From assembly GCF_900609055.1 (NCBI RefSeq), contig NZ_UXAW01000051.1, forward strand, positions 248,001-312,000: DNA of 64,000 nucleotides. The letters are read 5' to 3'. This stretch comes from Pseudogemmobacter humi (lineage in GTDB: Bacteria; Pseudomonadota; Alphaproteobacteria; Rhodobacterales; Rhodobacteraceae). The number at the start of each line of letters is the position of its first letter. The stretch's first letter is position 1. A program made the position numbers and the translations under genes. Positions 19,349 through 29,070 of the stretch are shown here, one piece after another. Under the pieces are notes generated by a model, which searched no databases, had not been told where the DNA came from, and saw only the letters and a list, made by a program, of their open reading frames with translations.

Positions 19349-20157
19349 GCTTTTCGATCACCGGCAAGACCGCCATCGTCACCGGCGCCGCCAGCGGCCT
19401 CGGCCTCGCGGTGGCGCGGCATCTGCTGGACCGGGGCGCCAATGTCATGCTCGCGGACAGCGACGAGGCGCGGCTCGGGGCCGAACTGGGCGAGGCCGCC
19501 CGCACCGATGGCCCGGCCCGGCTGTTCGCGGGCGATCTGACGAAGAAGCTCAATCTCGTCAATCTCGTCTCGGCCACGGTGGACGCCTTCGACCGGATCG
19601 ACATCCTGGTGAACGCCAGCCGCCGCTGCGCCCTGTCCGAGACGCTGAACCCCGATGAGGATCAGGTCGAGACGCTCTGGCAGCAGAACGTGCTCTCGAC
19701 GCTGCGCCTCAGCCAACTGGTGGCGCGGCGGATGATCGCCATGGCGGAAAAGGCGCAGACCGAGCCCGGCACGCCGATCGGCTCCATCGTGAATTTCTCC
19801 TCGGTGGCGGCGGTCCGGGTGCAGCCGGAACTGCTGGGATATTCCATGGCCTCGGCGGCGGTCGAGCAGATGACGCGCACGCTTGCGGTGGCGCTGGCGC
19901 CGAAGGGGATCCGGGTGAACGCGGTCTCCATCGGCTCGGTGATGAGCGCGAGCCTGCAATCGGCGCTGAAGGACGCCCCCGATCTGCGTAAGCGGATCGA
20001 ATCCGGCACACCACTGGGGCGGATCGCCGCGCCCGACGAACTGGTCGAGACGGTGCAATATCTCGTCTCGGAGGCCGCGCGTTTCGTGACCGGCCAGGTG
20101 CTGGTGGTGGATGGCGGCCGCGGCCTTCTCGATGCGGTGGCCGCTCCTGCCTTCTGA
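19345..20157 (+). CDS. Short-chain dehydrogenase-like protein with altered active site
   Basis: 270 residues with the SDR Rossmann fold: cofactor motif TGAASGLG at 14-21, Asp38 in LADSD suggesting NAD preference, and Ser152/Ser153 in the NFSSVAA strand. The catalytic tyrosine is Tyr166, but the YxxxK lysine is replaced by Ser170 (YSMAS), and the usual NNAG motif reads NASR. It may therefore be catalytically inactive, use a changed mechanism, or have a binding or scaffolding role. The C-terminal strand LVVDGGRG is normal. Co-transcribed with the RsmC-like gene by a four-base overlap. Confidence 0.8.
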   Translation: MSFSITGKTAIVTGAASGLGLAVARHLLDRGANVMLADSDEARLGAELGEAARTDGPARLFAGDLTKKLNLVNLVSATVDAFDRIDILVNASRRCALSETLNPDEDQVETLWQQNVLSTLRLSQLVARRMIAMAEKAQTEPGTPIGSIVNFSSVAAVRVQPELLGYSMASAAVEQMTRTLAVALAPKGIRVNAVSIGSVMSASLQSALKDAPDLRKRIESGTPLGRIAAPDELVETVQYLVSEAARFVTGQVLVVDGGRGLLDAVAAPAF

Positions 20158-20180
20158 TGCGCCCCGCGGCAGCCTCGGCA

Positions 20181-20303
20181 GCCTCCGGCGGGGATATTTA
20201 AAGACAGAAAATATGCAAGTCCGCTCCAGGCTCATTTTCTGTCTCTAAATATCCCGGGGGAGTCTTCGCGTAAGCGAAGACGGGGGCAGGGCCCCCATCC
20301 GCG
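20181..20303. repeat. Hairpin repeat, divergent-core copy 2
   Basis: The outer parts match the repeat family (GCCTCCGGCGGGGATATTTA and AAATATCCCGGGGGAGTC) but the core differs: AAAGACAGAAAAT is answered by ATTTTCTGTCTCT around a 24-base loop. A second hairpin GTCTTCGC / GCGAAGAC follows. Lies between the convergent SDR and lipoprotein genes. Confidence 0.7.
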
Positions 20304-20313
20304 GCCGCCACAA

Positions 20314-20718
20314 TCACTCCGGGTAAAGCTCGCGGCACTGCGCCACGACCGAGGTCGCCTGCCGCGACAACTCGCGCTGTTTCACCTTCAGCTGCTCCAG
20401 CTTCTTCGCCTCGGCGGCAAGGTCGATGGTGCGCGGGCGGGTTCTCGTCTCGGTGTCGAAGCTGCGGCAGGTGGTGGTCACCGGGCGCGGCGTCGGATCC
20501 TCGGCGGTGCCGGGGATGTAGCGGATGCAGGGCTCCCAGTCGGGCACGGTGACGGTATAGCGCTCGATCGCATAGCCGCGGTCCAGATTGCCCTGGGTCT
20601 CCTGGATCAGCTTTTCCACCGTGCGCAGGTCGCGGGTGTTGCGGCTGATACATTGCTCCTGCGGGGTGCCGCAGGCGGCAAGGACCGACAGAAGGGTGAA
20701 GGCGGCGATTTTCTTCAT
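20314..20718 (-). CDS. Small predicted lipoprotein
   Basis: 134 residues beginning MKKIAAFTLLSVLAACGTPQ. This is a signal peptide with lipobox LAAC, so Cys16 should be lipidated in the membrane. The mature part has four further cysteines (CIS, CIR, CRS, CRE), a central YAIERYTVTVPDWEPC segment and a C-terminal coiled-coil-like stretch (LAAEAKKLEQLKVKQRELSR). No function is recognised. The reading frame is open far upstream of this ATG, but that extension is the shadow of hemF on the other strand. Confidence 0.8.
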   Translation of the reverse strand: MKKIAAFTLLSVLAACGTPQEQCISRNTRDLRTVEKLIQETQGNLDRGYAIERYTVTVPDWEPCIRYIPGTAEDPTPRPVTTTCRSFDTETRTRPRTIDLAAEAKKLEQLKVKQRELSRQATSVVAQCRELYPE

Positions 20719-20835
20719 GACGCGACTCGCAGGATCGGGGGCTTCAGCCTGGCATATGGTGCTGGCTCTGCCAAACGGGTTGGAGGCGGACGCGGGCGGT
20801 GATAGGCAAGGTCTGGCCGTTGGGACGAAAGAAGA

Positions 20836-21699
20836 ATGGGCACGGATTTCACAGAATACAAGGCGCGGGCGGCCGAATGGTTCCGCCTTCTGCGCGACCG
20901 CATCACCCTGGCCTTCGAGGATCTCGAAGACCGCGCGGGCGGCGACGCCCCCCCGGGCCGGTTTGAGGTGACCCCCACCACCCGCGAAGACGGCGGCGGC
21001 GGGCTCATGAGCGTGATGCGCGGCGGGCGGGTGTTCGAGAAGGTCGGCGTGAACTGGTCTGCCGTCCACGGCACTCTGGGCGAGCGGGCGCAAAAGGCGA
21101 TGGCCGCGCGCGGCGTGCCGGGGATGGAGACGGATCCGCGGTTCTGGGCCTCCGGCATCAGCCTCGTCGCCCATATGCAGAACCCGCATTGCCCGGCGGT
21201 GCATATGAACACCCGGATGTTCTGGACGCCCCATGCCTCGTGGTTCGGTGGCGGCGCCGATCTCAATCCCTGCATCGAATACCCAGAGGACACCGCGCAT
21301 TTCCACGCGCAGCTTCGCGCGGCCTGCGACGCCCATGACCCCGCCTATTACGACCGCTTCAAGGCCTGGGCGGACGCGTATTTCTTCATCCCGCACCGCG
21401 GCCGGGCGCGCGGTGTCGGCGGCATTTTCTACGACGATCTGAACACCGGCGACTGGGAGGCCGATTTCGCTTTCACCCGGGCCGTGGGCGAGGCTTTCCT
21501 GCCCGCTTTCCTGCCGGTTACCGAACGCCATCTCTCGCAGCCATGGGGCGAGGCCGAGCGCGAGGCGCAGCTTGTCCACCGCGGGCTCTATGCCGAATAC
21601 AACCTCGTCTACGACCGCGGCACCAAATTCGGGCTGGAGACCGGGCATGATGCCAATGCGGTGCTGATGAGCCTGCCGCCGCTTGCGAAATGGATCTGA
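20836..21699 (+). CDS. hemF: Coproporphyrinogen III oxidase, oxygen-dependent
   Basis: Aerobic enzyme that decarboxylates two propionates of coproporphyrinogen III using oxygen, parallel to the anaerobic HemN in the same window. 287 residues with the HemF signatures MNTRMFWTPHASWFGGGADL, FFIPHRGRARGVGGIFYDDL and FAFTRAVGEAFLP, plus the C-terminal YNLVYDRGTKFGL. ATG 20836 follows GAAAGAAG. Cytoplasmic. One base separates its stop from the next gene, suggesting a shared transcript. Confidence 0.95.
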   Translation: MGTDFTEYKARAAEWFRLLRDRITLAFEDLEDRAGGDAPPGRFEVTPTTREDGGGGLMSVMRGGRVFEKVGVNWSAVHGTLGERAQKAMAARGVPGMETDPRFWASGISLVAHMQNPHCPAVHMNTRMFWTPHASWFGGGADLNPCIEYPEDTAHFHAQLRAACDAHDPAYYDRFKAWADAYFFIPHRGRARGVGGIFYDDLNTGDWEADFAFTRAVGEAFLPAFLPVTERHLSQPWGEAEREAQLVHRGLYAEYNLVYDRGTKFGLETGHDANAVLMSLPPLAKWI

Positions 21700-21700
21700 G

Positions 21701-22054
21701 ATGAACGACATCACCGTGAAAGCCCTCTATGCCTCGGTGGTCGAGGACGAGGGCCATATCTTCATCGGTTTCGCCGAAGGCGAGGGCGAGGAAGATCCCT
21801 ATGCGCTGTTCCGCCAGCCCCTGGGCGGCGGGCCGGTCTGGTTCGAGGTCTCGGACGAAAGCCTCGGGGCCGAGGATGCGGTGGAGAGCGTCACGCTCTC
21901 CGACAAGGGGCTGGAGATCGTGATCGCGGCCGCGAAAGCCGCGAAGGTCGGCTGGGCGCGCAGCATCGCGGTCAGGATCGGGCCGCAGACCGAAAGCGCC
22001 GATGAGGCGCTGGCCGCCTTGCGCGAGATGCTGGGGGATCGGTTCCGGGGCTAG
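21701..22054 (+). CDS. Conserved small acidic protein, unknown function
   Basis: 117 residues starting MNDITVKALYASVVEDEGHI; the ATG at 21701 begins one base after the hemF stop. Strand-rich and acidic, with IFIGFAEGEGEEDPYALFRQ then WFEVSDES and a second alternating stretch. The pattern loosely recalls the Imm10-type immunity fold, but this is only an impression. No signal peptide. Its stop overlaps the stop of the convergent exporter gene by four bases. Confidence 0.7.
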   Translation: MNDITVKALYASVVEDEGHIFIGFAEGEGEEDPYALFRQPLGGGPVWFEVSDESLGAEDAVESVTLSDKGLEIVIAAAKAAKVGWARSIAVRIGPQTESADEALAALREMLGDRFRG

Positions 22055-22944
22055 CTCTGCGTCAGCAAGAGCCCCACGCCCGCCAGCAGCACGAGGATCC
22101 CGGCCAGTTGCCGGGGGGTGATCTTCTGGCGGAAATGCCAGCGCGCCACCATCAGCGCGAAGACCACCTCGATCAGCGCCAGCGTGCGGACATTCGCGGC
22201 CGAGGTCAGCGCGAAGCCCATGAACCAGCAGGCCGAGGCCGCTGCCCCAAGCACCCCCGCGGCAAGCGAGGGCCGCCAGGCGCCAAGGCTGCCGACCAGC
22301 GCCCTGCGGTCGAACAGCAGCATCCAGACCATCAGCACCGCGCTCTGGATCGCCAGCGACACCACAAGCAGCGTCAGCGCCCGGATCAGGAAATCGCCGC
22401 TGTCCAGCGCATTGACCCCGCCGCGAAAGCCGATGGCCGAAAGGCCGAACCCGGCCCCCGCCAGCAGGCCGAGGAACGCCGGGCGCAGTTGCGCCAGTTG
22501 CGCGCCGGTGCCGGGCCGCACCGAGAGGATCAGCACACCCAGAACCGCGACGAGGATCGCCGCCAGCATCGGCGCGGTCAGCGGATCGCCCAGCACCGCC
22601 CAGCCGATCAGCGCAACGATCACCGGCTCGCCCTTCAGCCAGGCGGTCGAGATGCCGAAACCGTTGGTCTTCATCACCAAGAGCATCAGCGCTGTGGCCG
22701 CGATCTGCGACAACCCGCCGAGCGTGGCGAAGCCGAGCGCGTCGGCGCCCGGCACCGGGATCTGCTGGCCGGAGAGCCAGGCGGCCGCCAGCAGGAACAG
22801 CACCGCGAACGGCAGGCCGAACAGAAAGCGCACCTGGGTGGCGCCGATGGTGCCGATCCGGGCGGTCAGCCCCGATTGCGTGGCGTTGCGCGCGGTCTGC
22901 AAACCCGCCGCCGCCACCGTCACCAGCGGCCAGAGCGGGATCAT
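22051..22944 (-). CDS. EamA-family (DMT) membrane exporter
   Basis: 297-residue drug/metabolite transporter with ten hydrophobic helices in two EamA repeats, ending in the short tail [20 protein letters not shown]. These proteins export or exchange small metabolites; the substrate is unknown. Start ATG at 22944 overlaps the hemE stop (ATGA), so it is translationally coupled to hemE. A porphyrin-related role is possible from context only. Confidence 0.88.
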   Translation of the reverse strand: MIPLWPLVTVAAAGLQTARNATQSGLTARIGTIGATQVRFLFGLPFAVLFLLAAAWLSGQQIPVPGADALGFATLGGLSQIAATALMLLVMKTNGFGISTAWLKGEPVIVALIGWAVLGDPLTAPMLAAILVAVLGVLILSVRPGTGAQLAQLRPAFLGLLAGAGFGLSAIGFRGGVNALDSGDFLIRALTLLVVSLAIQSAVLMVWMLLFDRRALVGSLGAWRPSLAAGVLGAAASACWFMGFALTSAANVRTLALIEVVFALMVARWHFRQKITPRQLAGILVLLAGVGLLLTQS

Positions 22945-23981
22945 CCCTGGCGCACCGTCTCGATCATGATCCGCACGTTCTCGGGGTCGGCGTCGGGGGT
23001 GATGCCATGGCCAAGGTTGAAGATATGCGGGCCATTGCGGAAGGCTCCGACCACCCGGCGGGTCTCGCGGATCAGATCCTCGCCGCCCGAGACCAGATGA
23101 TGCGGCGCCAGATTGCCCTGGACGCAGCCGTCCTTCTGCACATGCTGCGCCGCCCATTCCGGGGTGACGGAATTGTCCACCGCGACGCAATCGGCGCCGG
23201 TGGCTTTGGCGAAGCCGACATAGCCCTCGCCCGCCTCGCGCGGGAAGGCGATGACCGGCAGGCCGGGGTGGCGGGCCTTCAGCGCGGCGATGATCGTTGC
23301 GGCGGGTTTCACCGCGAAATCCTGGAAATCCTGGCCTTTCAGGCTGCCGGCCCATGAATCAAACAGCTTCACCACCTCGGCCCCGGCCTCGACCTGGGCC
23401 GAGAGATATTCCACCGTGGCCTCGGTCAGCCGGTCGATCAGGGCCTCGAACGTCGCGCGGTCTTCGGCTTTCAGCCGGTGCGCGCCGGCCTGTTCCTCTT
23501 TGCCGCGCCCGGCGATCATATAGGTCGCCACCGTCCAGGGCATCCCGGCGAAGCCGATCAGCGTGGTCTCTTCGGGAAGTTCGCGTTTCAGGATGCGCAG
23601 CGTCTCGTAGACCGGCGCGAGCGTGTCGTGGATCGCCGTGGTCGGGCGCAGGGCGGCGACCTCAGTGGCGGTGGTCGTGGTCTCCATCCGCGGGCCCTCG
23701 CCGGTCTCGAACCACAACTCTCGCCCCAGAGCCTGCGGCAGCAGCAAAATGTCGGCAAACAGGATCGCCGCGTCGAAACCGTAACGGCGGATCGGTTGCA
23801 GCGTCACTTCGGCGGCGAGTTCGGGATTGTAGCACAAGGACAGGAAATCCCCCGCCTCGGCCCGGGTCGCGCGGTATTCCGGCAGATAGCGGCCGGCCTG
23901 GCGCATCATCCAGACCGGCGGCACCGGCAGGGTCTCGCCCGCCAGGGCGCGCAGGATGGTCTTGTCTGGCTTTCCGGTCAT
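22941..23981 (-). CDS. hemE: Uroporphyrinogen decarboxylase
   Basis: Converts uroporphyrinogen III to coproporphyrinogen III in haem and chlorophyll synthesis. 346 residues with the N-terminal signature [17 protein letters not shown], substrate-pocket segment [28 protein letters not shown] and the C-terminal [16 protein letters not shown]. Cytoplasmic. Divergent from hemC with 145 bases between the starts, a pairing seen in related genomes. A longer in-frame extension upstream is a shadow of hemC. Confidence 0.96.
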   Translation of the reverse strand: MTGKPDKTILRALAGETLPVPPVWMMRQAGRYLPEYRATRAEAGDFLSLCYNPELAAEVTLQPIRRYGFDAAILFADILLLPQALGRELWFETGEGPRMETTTTATEVAALRPTTAIHDTLAPVYETLRILKRELPEETTLIGFAGMPWTVATYMIAGRGKEEQAGAHRLKAEDRATFEALIDRLTEATVEYLSAQVEAGAEVVKLFDSWAGSLKGQDFQDFAVKPAATIIAALKARHPGLPVIAFPREAGEGYVGFAKATGADCVAVDNSVTPEWAAQHVQKDGCVQGNLAPHHLVSGGEDLIRETRRVVGAFRNGPHIFNLGHGITPDADPENVRIMIETVRQG

Positions 23982-24126
23982 GCTCGGCCTCCGCTCGCTC
24001 TCTGGCCCCGTGCCGCGCGCGGGGGCCGAAGTCAAGCGCCGCGGGCGCCAGGGCGGCCAGATGCCGCGCCGCGGCGCTGCCCGCGCGCCATTGCCAGAAC
24101 CGCCACGCTTCGCTATCGCTCGGGGC

Positions 24127-25071
24127 ATGACCGATGCCCTGCCCACCCCCGCCTCGCCCCTGAAGATCGGCACCCGTGGCTCGCCGCTGGCGCTCTGGCA
24201 GGCGCATGAGGTGCGCCGGGTGCTGATGGCGGCCTGGGATCTGCCCGAGGATGCGTTCGAGACGGTGATCATCAAAGTCACCGGCGATCAGATTCAGGAC
24301 AAGGCCCTGCGCGAGATCGGCGGCAAGGGTCTGTTCACCCGCGAGATCGAAGAGGCGCTGACCGACGGCGGGATCGACATCGCGGTCCATTCGATGAAGG
24401 ACATGCCGACGCTGCAACCCGAGGGGCTGGTGCTGGACTGCTACCTGCCGCGCGCGGATGTGCGCGACGCCTTCGTCAGCCGCAACCACGCCTCGATCCG
24501 CGATCTGCCACAGGGGGCGAAGGTCGGCTCCTCCAGCCTGCGCCGCCGCGCGCAGCTTGCGCTGGTGCGGCCCGATCTGGAACTGGTCGAGTTCCGTGGC
24601 AACGTCCAGACCCGGATGCGCAAGCTCGATGAGGGGGTGGCGGATGCGACCTTCCTCGCCATGGCGGGGCTGGCCCGGCTTGGCATGCAGGATGTCGCGC
24701 GCTCGGCCATCGAGCCTGAAGAGATGCTGCCTGCGGTGGCGCAGGGCGCCATCGGGGTGGAGCGCCGCGAGACTGACGCCCGCGTGGCTGCGCTGCTTTC
24801 GCGCATCCACGACCGCGAGACCGGGCTGCGGCTGGCGGCAGAGCGGGCGTTCCTGCTGACGCTCGACGGCTCCTGCCAGACGCCGATCGCGGGGCTGGCG
24901 CTGCTGGAAGGCGACACGCTCTGGCTGCGGGGCGAGATCCTGCGCTCCGACGGCAGCGAGGCGATCCGCGACGAGATCCGCGGTCCGCTGACCGAAGGCG
25001 CTGCGCTTGGCGAGACGCTGGCGCGCCGCCTGCTTTCCCGCGCTCCGGCGGATTTCTTCACCGGAAAGTGA
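24127..25071 (+). CDS. hemC: Hydroxymethylbilane synthase (porphobilinogen deaminase)
   Basis: Polymerises four porphobilinogen units into hydroxymethylbilane. 314 residues with [14 protein letters not shown], the SMKDMPT and [11 protein letters not shown] substrate-binding segments, [18 protein letters not shown], and the dipyrromethane cofactor cysteine in [11 protein letters not shown]. Start ATG at 24127 is preferred to an upstream frame extension that overlaps the hemE start. Divergent from hemE. Confidence 0.96.
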   Translation: MTDALPTPASPLKIGTRGSPLALWQAHEVRRVLMAAWDLPEDAFETVIIKVTGDQIQDKALREIGGKGLFTREIEEALTDGGIDIAVHSMKDMPTLQPEGLVLDCYLPRADVRDAFVSRNHASIRDLPQGAKVGSSSLRRRAQLALVRPDLELVEFRGNVQTRMRKLDEGVADATFLAMAGLARLGMQDVARSAIEPEEMLPAVAQGAIGVERRETDARVAALLSRIHDRETGLRLAAERAFLLTLDGSCQTPIAGLALLEGDTLWLRGEILRSDGSEAIRDEIRGPLTEGAALGETLARRLLSRAPADFFTGK

Positions 25072-25141
25072 ACCGAACTGTTTTGTATCCCGCGCCGGAT
25101 CCGTGAAGGATCAGGTAAACTATTGCCGAAAGGGCGGGGAG

Positions 25142-25876
25142 ATGAACGGAAATGGCCTCTCGCACCTGGTGAAGGATGCTTTGCGCAATCGTCCCGGACG
25201 GATTTCGCGCCTGCGCTCTGCCGCGGGCGGGACGTTCTGGCTGAAACGGGTCGAGAAGCTTTCGCTGCGGCTCAGGTTGCAGAAGGGCGATCCGCGACGC
25301 GCGTTCGAGGCCGAGCGCGAGGGGCTGAAAACGCTTGCGGCCAAGGGGCTGCCGGTGCCGAAGATCCTGCTGGAAGGGCCGGATTACTTCCTGCTTCCCG
25401 ATGCGGGGCCGACGCTGGAACAGATCGCCGGTGATGAGGCCCGCCCGGTCCCCGACCGCGAGGCCGCCTTTGCCGCCGCGGGCAAGGCGCTGGCGCGGCT
25501 GCACTGGGCGGGGCTTTCGCATGGCCGCCCCGCGCCGCGCGACATCTGCTGGGACGGATGCACCGCCCGTTTCATCGATCTGGAGCGGTTTTCCCTGGCG
25601 TGCCGCAGTGGCTTTCGGCAGGCGTTGGATGTGGTGATCTTCACCCAAAGCTGCTTTTCGCGCTGGCCCAGGGACAGCCGCTGGCTCGATGCCGCGCTTG
25701 CCGCCTGGAGCGCGAATGCCCCCGACGGGGCGGGCAAGCGCGTCTCGCGGCTTGCCTGCGGCCTTGGCTGGCTTGGCCCGCCTGCGCGCGCGCTTTCGCA
25801 TTTCAGGCCGAAAAGCCGCGAATTGCGCGCCGTGCCGCTGACGCTCGGGCGGCTCCGGTGCGGCCGGTTTGCCTGA
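25142..25876 (+). CDS. InaA/RIO-like lipopolysaccharide kinase-family protein
   Basis: 244 residues. A protein-kinase-like fold is suggested by the N-lobe FWLKRVEKLSLRLR, the catalytic-loop-like LSHGRPAPRDICWDG near residue 125 (His-Gly and Asp) and the metal-binding-like ARFIDLERF near 142. This layout fits the InaA/KdkA group that phosphorylates lipopolysaccharide core sugars, but activity is unproven. ATG at 25142 follows GGGCGGGGAG. It starts 70 bases after hemC and runs convergently into ybbP. Confidence 0.7.
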   Translation: MNGNGLSHLVKDALRNRPGRISRLRSAAGGTFWLKRVEKLSLRLRLQKGDPRRAFEAEREGLKTLAAKGLPVPKILLEGPDYFLLPDAGPTLEQIAGDEARPVPDREAAFAAAGKALARLHWAGLSHGRPAPRDICWDGCTARFIDLERFSLACRSGFRQALDVVIFTQSCFSRWPRDSRWLDAALAAWSANAPDGAGKRVSRLACGLGWLGPPARALSHFRPKSRELRAVPLTLGRLRCGRFA

Positions 25877-25882
25877 CCGCCC

Positions 25883-28390
25883 TCAGTCCTGCGATCTGAG
25901 GAGCCGCGCCGGTTTCACCCGCAGCGACCGGCCCGCGAAGACCAGCCCGGCGAGCAGGGTCGCCGCCACGCCGCCCAGCACGATGCCGAGCGCGGGGACC
26001 GGCTCGAACCGATACGGGCTTTCCATCACGAAACGCATCACCGCCCAGCCCGAGACCGTCCCGGCAAAGACCGCGACCGCGCCTGCCGCCGCGCCGAGGA
26101 AGGCTGCGCGCAAAGCGAAGCTCATCAGGATCCGCCGCCGTGTCGCGCCCAGCACCTTCATCAGCGCCGCCTCGTAGCTGCGGGCGCGCTCGCCCGCGGC
26201 GGCGGTGCCGATCAGCACCGCAAAGCCGGTCAGGAGCGTGCCCGCCGCCGCCCAGGCGGTGGCGGTGGCGATCGAGGACAGGGCCTCGCTCACCCGGTCC
26301 ACCGCCTCGCGGATGCGGATCGCGGTGACGTTCGGCCATTCCCGCGTCACCTCGCGCAGGATGCGGGCCTCGGCCTCGGGCGGGGCGTAGAGCGTGGCGA
26401 TATGGCTATGCGGGGCGCCCGCCAGCGCCGCCTCGTTCATCACGATCACGAATCCCATGCCGGCGTTCGAGAAATCCACCTCGCGCAAAGAGGTGATCGT
26501 GCCGGTGATCTCGCGCCCCAGGATGTTCACCGTCAGCCGGTCGCCGGGGCCGAGGCCCAGTTCCGCGGCTTCGGCGGCGGCGAGGCTGATCTGCGGCTCG
26601 CCCTGGTAGCCCTCGGGCCACCATTCGCCCGCGGTGAGTTTCGTGCCCGCGGGCAGGGGTCCGGCGTAAGAGACGCCGCGGTCGCCGCGCACCACCCAGT
26701 GATCGCCCGCAACCTCGCGCGCGGGGCGGTCGTTGATCCGGCTGACCACGCCGCGCAGCATCGGCGCGGTCTCGTAGCGCGAGACGTCGGGGTCGGCTTC
26801 GGCGTTTTCCGTGAAAGCCGCGATCTGGCCGGGCTGGATATCGACGAAGAAGAAGGCGGGCGCCCGGGTCGGCAGATCGCGGTCGATGGCGGCGCGCAGA
26901 TTGGCGTCGATCTGGCCCACGGCGGCCAGCACCGAGAGGCCGAGGCCCAGGGACAGCACCACCGGCAGCGCCTCGCTGCCCGGGCCGCCGATGGCCGCAA
27001 GCGCCGCGCGCAAGGCCGGGCGGCCCTGTGCCAGCCCTCCGCGCGCGAGCCGTCGGGCGAGCCGCCGCAGTCCCCATGCCGTCAGCGCCAGAACGGCCAG
27101 CGCCGCCAGCACGCCTCCGGCGGTGCCGAGCGCCAGCTCCGGGATGCCCGAGGTGATCACGGCGGTGGCGACCAGAGCCACCACCAGCACCACGAGCGCG
27201 AGGATCCACCGCCTGCGCGGCCAGCCCGCCGCGCCGCCGCGATACAGCGCCGCGGCGCGGATGCGCTCGGCCCGCGCCAGCGGCAGCAGCGTGAAGATCA
27301 GCGCCGTCAGCGCGCCGTAGAAGGCGGCCTCGGTCAGTGCCATGGGCGAGACGCCGATCTTCGCCGGGAAGGGCAGCGAGGCCTCGATCCAGGGCGCGGC
27401 GATCAGCGGCACGCCCGCGCCGAGGACAAGGCCGATGGCGATGCCGATCAGTGTCAGAAAGCCGACCTGGATCAGATAGCTGGCAAAGATCAGCCCCATC
27501 GGCGCGCCCAGCGTTTTCAGCGTGGCGATGGTGGCGGTCTTGCCTTGCAGCCAGGCCCGCACCGCGGCCGAAATCCCCACCCCGCCGACCGCCAGCCCGG
27601 CAAGGCCGACGAGGACGAGGAAACTGCCCATCCGGTCGATGAACCGCTCGATCCCCGGGGCGGGGCGGCGCGCGTCGGTCCAGCGCATGCCGTCATCGCG
27701 GAACTGCCGCCGGGCCTCGGCCTCCAGCCGCTCCAGATCGCTGCCGGGGGGCAGCGCGAGGCGGTATTTGGTCTCGAACAGCGAGCCAGGGGAGAGCAGG
27801 CCGGACCCGGCCAGCGCCGGGGTGGCGACCAGGGTACGCGGTCCCAGTGAGAAACTGTCGGCGCCGTTGTCGGGCTCTTCCAGCAGCGCGGCCATCAGCA
27901 CGAATTCCTGGGTGCCCAGCCGGAAGCGGTCGCCCGGGGCCAGCTCCAGCCGCTCGATCAGGATCGGGTCCATCACCGCGCCGGGCAGGCCGCCTTCGCC
28001 CGCCAGCGCCTCGGAGAGCGGCATCGCGGGGTCCAGCACCGCCGCGCCGTAAAGCGGCCAGAGCCCGTCCACCGCCTTCAGTTGGGTCAGCGCCTGGTCA
28101 GTTTCGGTCAGCGCCATCGAGCGGAAATCGACGATCTCCGATACCCTTTCCGCCGCGCCCGCCATGAAGGCGCGCTCGTCCCCGGAAGCGAAGCGGTAGG
28201 TGAAGCGCATCTCGGCATCGCCGCCCAGAAGCACGCTGCCCTGATCGGCCAGCCCGGCCTGGATCGAGGCGCGCAGCGTGCCCACGCCCGCGATGGCGGC
28301 GACCCCGAGCGCGAGGCAGATCAGGAAGACGCGCAGGTCTTTCAGACCCCCGCGCAGTTCCCTGCGGGCGATGCGGAAGGCAAGGCTCAT
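25883..28390 (-). CDS. ybbP: YbbP-type ABC transporter permease
   Basis: 835-residue integral membrane protein with FtsX-like permease regions near 260-370 and in the C-terminal 150 residues, separated by a helical central block and a large periplasmic domain. It begins [20 protein letters not shown], typical of YbbP, and ends GLVFAGRSLRVKPARLLRSQD. Partner of the ATPase encoded upstream, with which it overlaps by four bases (ATGA). The ybbA-ybbP-tesA arrangement matches E. coli; the transported or released lipid substrate is not known. Confidence 0.9.
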   Translation of the reverse strand: MSLAFRIARRELRGGLKDLRVFLICLALGVAAIAGVGTLRASIQAGLADQGSVLLGGDAEMRFTYRFASGDERAFMAGAAERVSEIVDFRSMALTETDQALTQLKAVDGLWPLYGAAVLDPAMPLSEALAGEGGLPGAVMDPILIERLELAPGDRFRLGTQEFVLMAALLEEPDNGADSFSLGPRTLVATPALAGSGLLSPGSLFETKYRLALPPGSDLERLEAEARRQFRDDGMRWTDARRPAPGIERFIDRMGSFLVLVGLAGLAVGGVGISAAVRAWLQGKTATIATLKTLGAPMGLIFASYLIQVGFLTLIGIAIGLVLGAGVPLIAAPWIEASLPFPAKIGVSPMALTEAAFYGALTALIFTLLPLARAERIRAAALYRGGAAGWPRRRWILALVVLVVALVATAVITSGIPELALGTAGGVLAALAVLALTAWGLRRLARRLARGGLAQGRPALRAALAAIGGPGSEALPVVLSLGLGLSVLAAVGQIDANLRAAIDRDLPTRAPAFFFVDIQPGQIAAFTENAEADPDVSRYETAPMLRGVVSRINDRPAREVAGDHWVVRGDRGVSYAGPLPAGTKLTAGEWWPEGYQGEPQISLAAAEAAELGLGPGDRLTVNILGREITGTITSLREVDFSNAGMGFVIVMNEAALAGAPHSHIATLYAPPEAEARILREVTREWPNVTAIRIREAVDRVSEALSSIATATAWAAAGTLLTGFAVLIGTAAAGERARSYEAALMKVLGATRRRILMSFALRAAFLGAAAGAVAVFAGTVSGWAVMRFVMESPYRFEPVPALGIVLGGVAATLLAGLVFAGRSLRVKPARLLRSQD

Positions 28391-29070
28391 GCGGCGCGTT
28401 CCGTGGCGAGTTGCCCGTCGGTCAGCCGCACCACGCGGTCGCAGCGGGCGGCGAGTTCGGGGGCATGCGTCACCATCACCAGCGTCGCCCCGTGCCGGTC
28501 GCGCAACGAAAACAAGAGATCCATGATCGCCTGACCGTTTGCGCCGTCGAGGTTGCCGGTCGGCTCGTCCGCCAGCAGCAGCGCCGGGCGCGGCGCGATG
28601 GCGCGGGCCAGTGCGACCCGCTGCTGCTCGCCCCCCGAAAGCTGCGCCGGATAGTGATCGGTGCGCGCGCCGAGGCCCACGGCCTCAAGTTCCGCCCGAG
28701 CGCGGGGGAAGGCGTCCTTCTCGCCGCCGAGTTCCAGCGGCAGCGCGACGTTTTCCAGCGCGGTCATATTGGGGATCAGGTGGAAGGACTGGAACACCAC
28801 GCCCATATTCGCGCGGCGGAACCGCGCGAGCTGATCCTCGTTCATCGCGCCGAGGTCCTGGCCGAGGGCTTGCACGCTGCCTTGCGTCGCGCGCTCCAGC
28901 CCGCCCATCAGCATCAGGAGCGAGGATTTGCCCGACCCCGAGGGGCCGGTCAGCGCCAGCGTCTCGCCCCGGTTGACCTCAAGCGAGATGCCCCGCAGGA
29001 TCCCGACCGGGCCGGCGTTTCCCTGAAGCGTCAGATGAACACCGGCGAGCGAAAGGACGGAATCGGACAT
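28387..29070 (-). CDS. ybbA: YbbA-type ABC transporter ATPase
   Basis: 227-residue LolD/MacB-like ATPase. Walker [11 protein letters not shown] near residue 44, Q-loop [18 protein letters not shown], signature [14 protein letters not shown], Walker [13 protein letters not shown] and switch histidine VMVTHAP. It energises the YbbP permease. ATG at 29070 is the family start; its codon overlaps the divergent esterase start by two bases, so an upstream in-frame ATG at 29136 is improbable. Confidence 0.92.
   Translation of the reverse strand: MSDSVLSLAGVHLTLQGNAGPVGILRGISLEVNRGETLALTGPSGSGKSSLLMLMGGLERATQGSVQALGQDLGAMNEDQLARFRRANMGVVFQSFHLIPNMTALENVALPLELGGEKDAFPRARAELEAVGLGARTDHYPAQLSGGEQQRVALARAIAPRPALLLADEPTGNLDGANGQAIMDLLFSLRDRHGATLVMVTHAPELAARCDRVVRLTDGQLATERAA

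Noticed and set aside
20314-21714. 466-codon minus-strand frame over hemF
   Set aside because: Only the last 134 codons, with a lipobox signal peptide, look real; the remainder is antisense to hemF.
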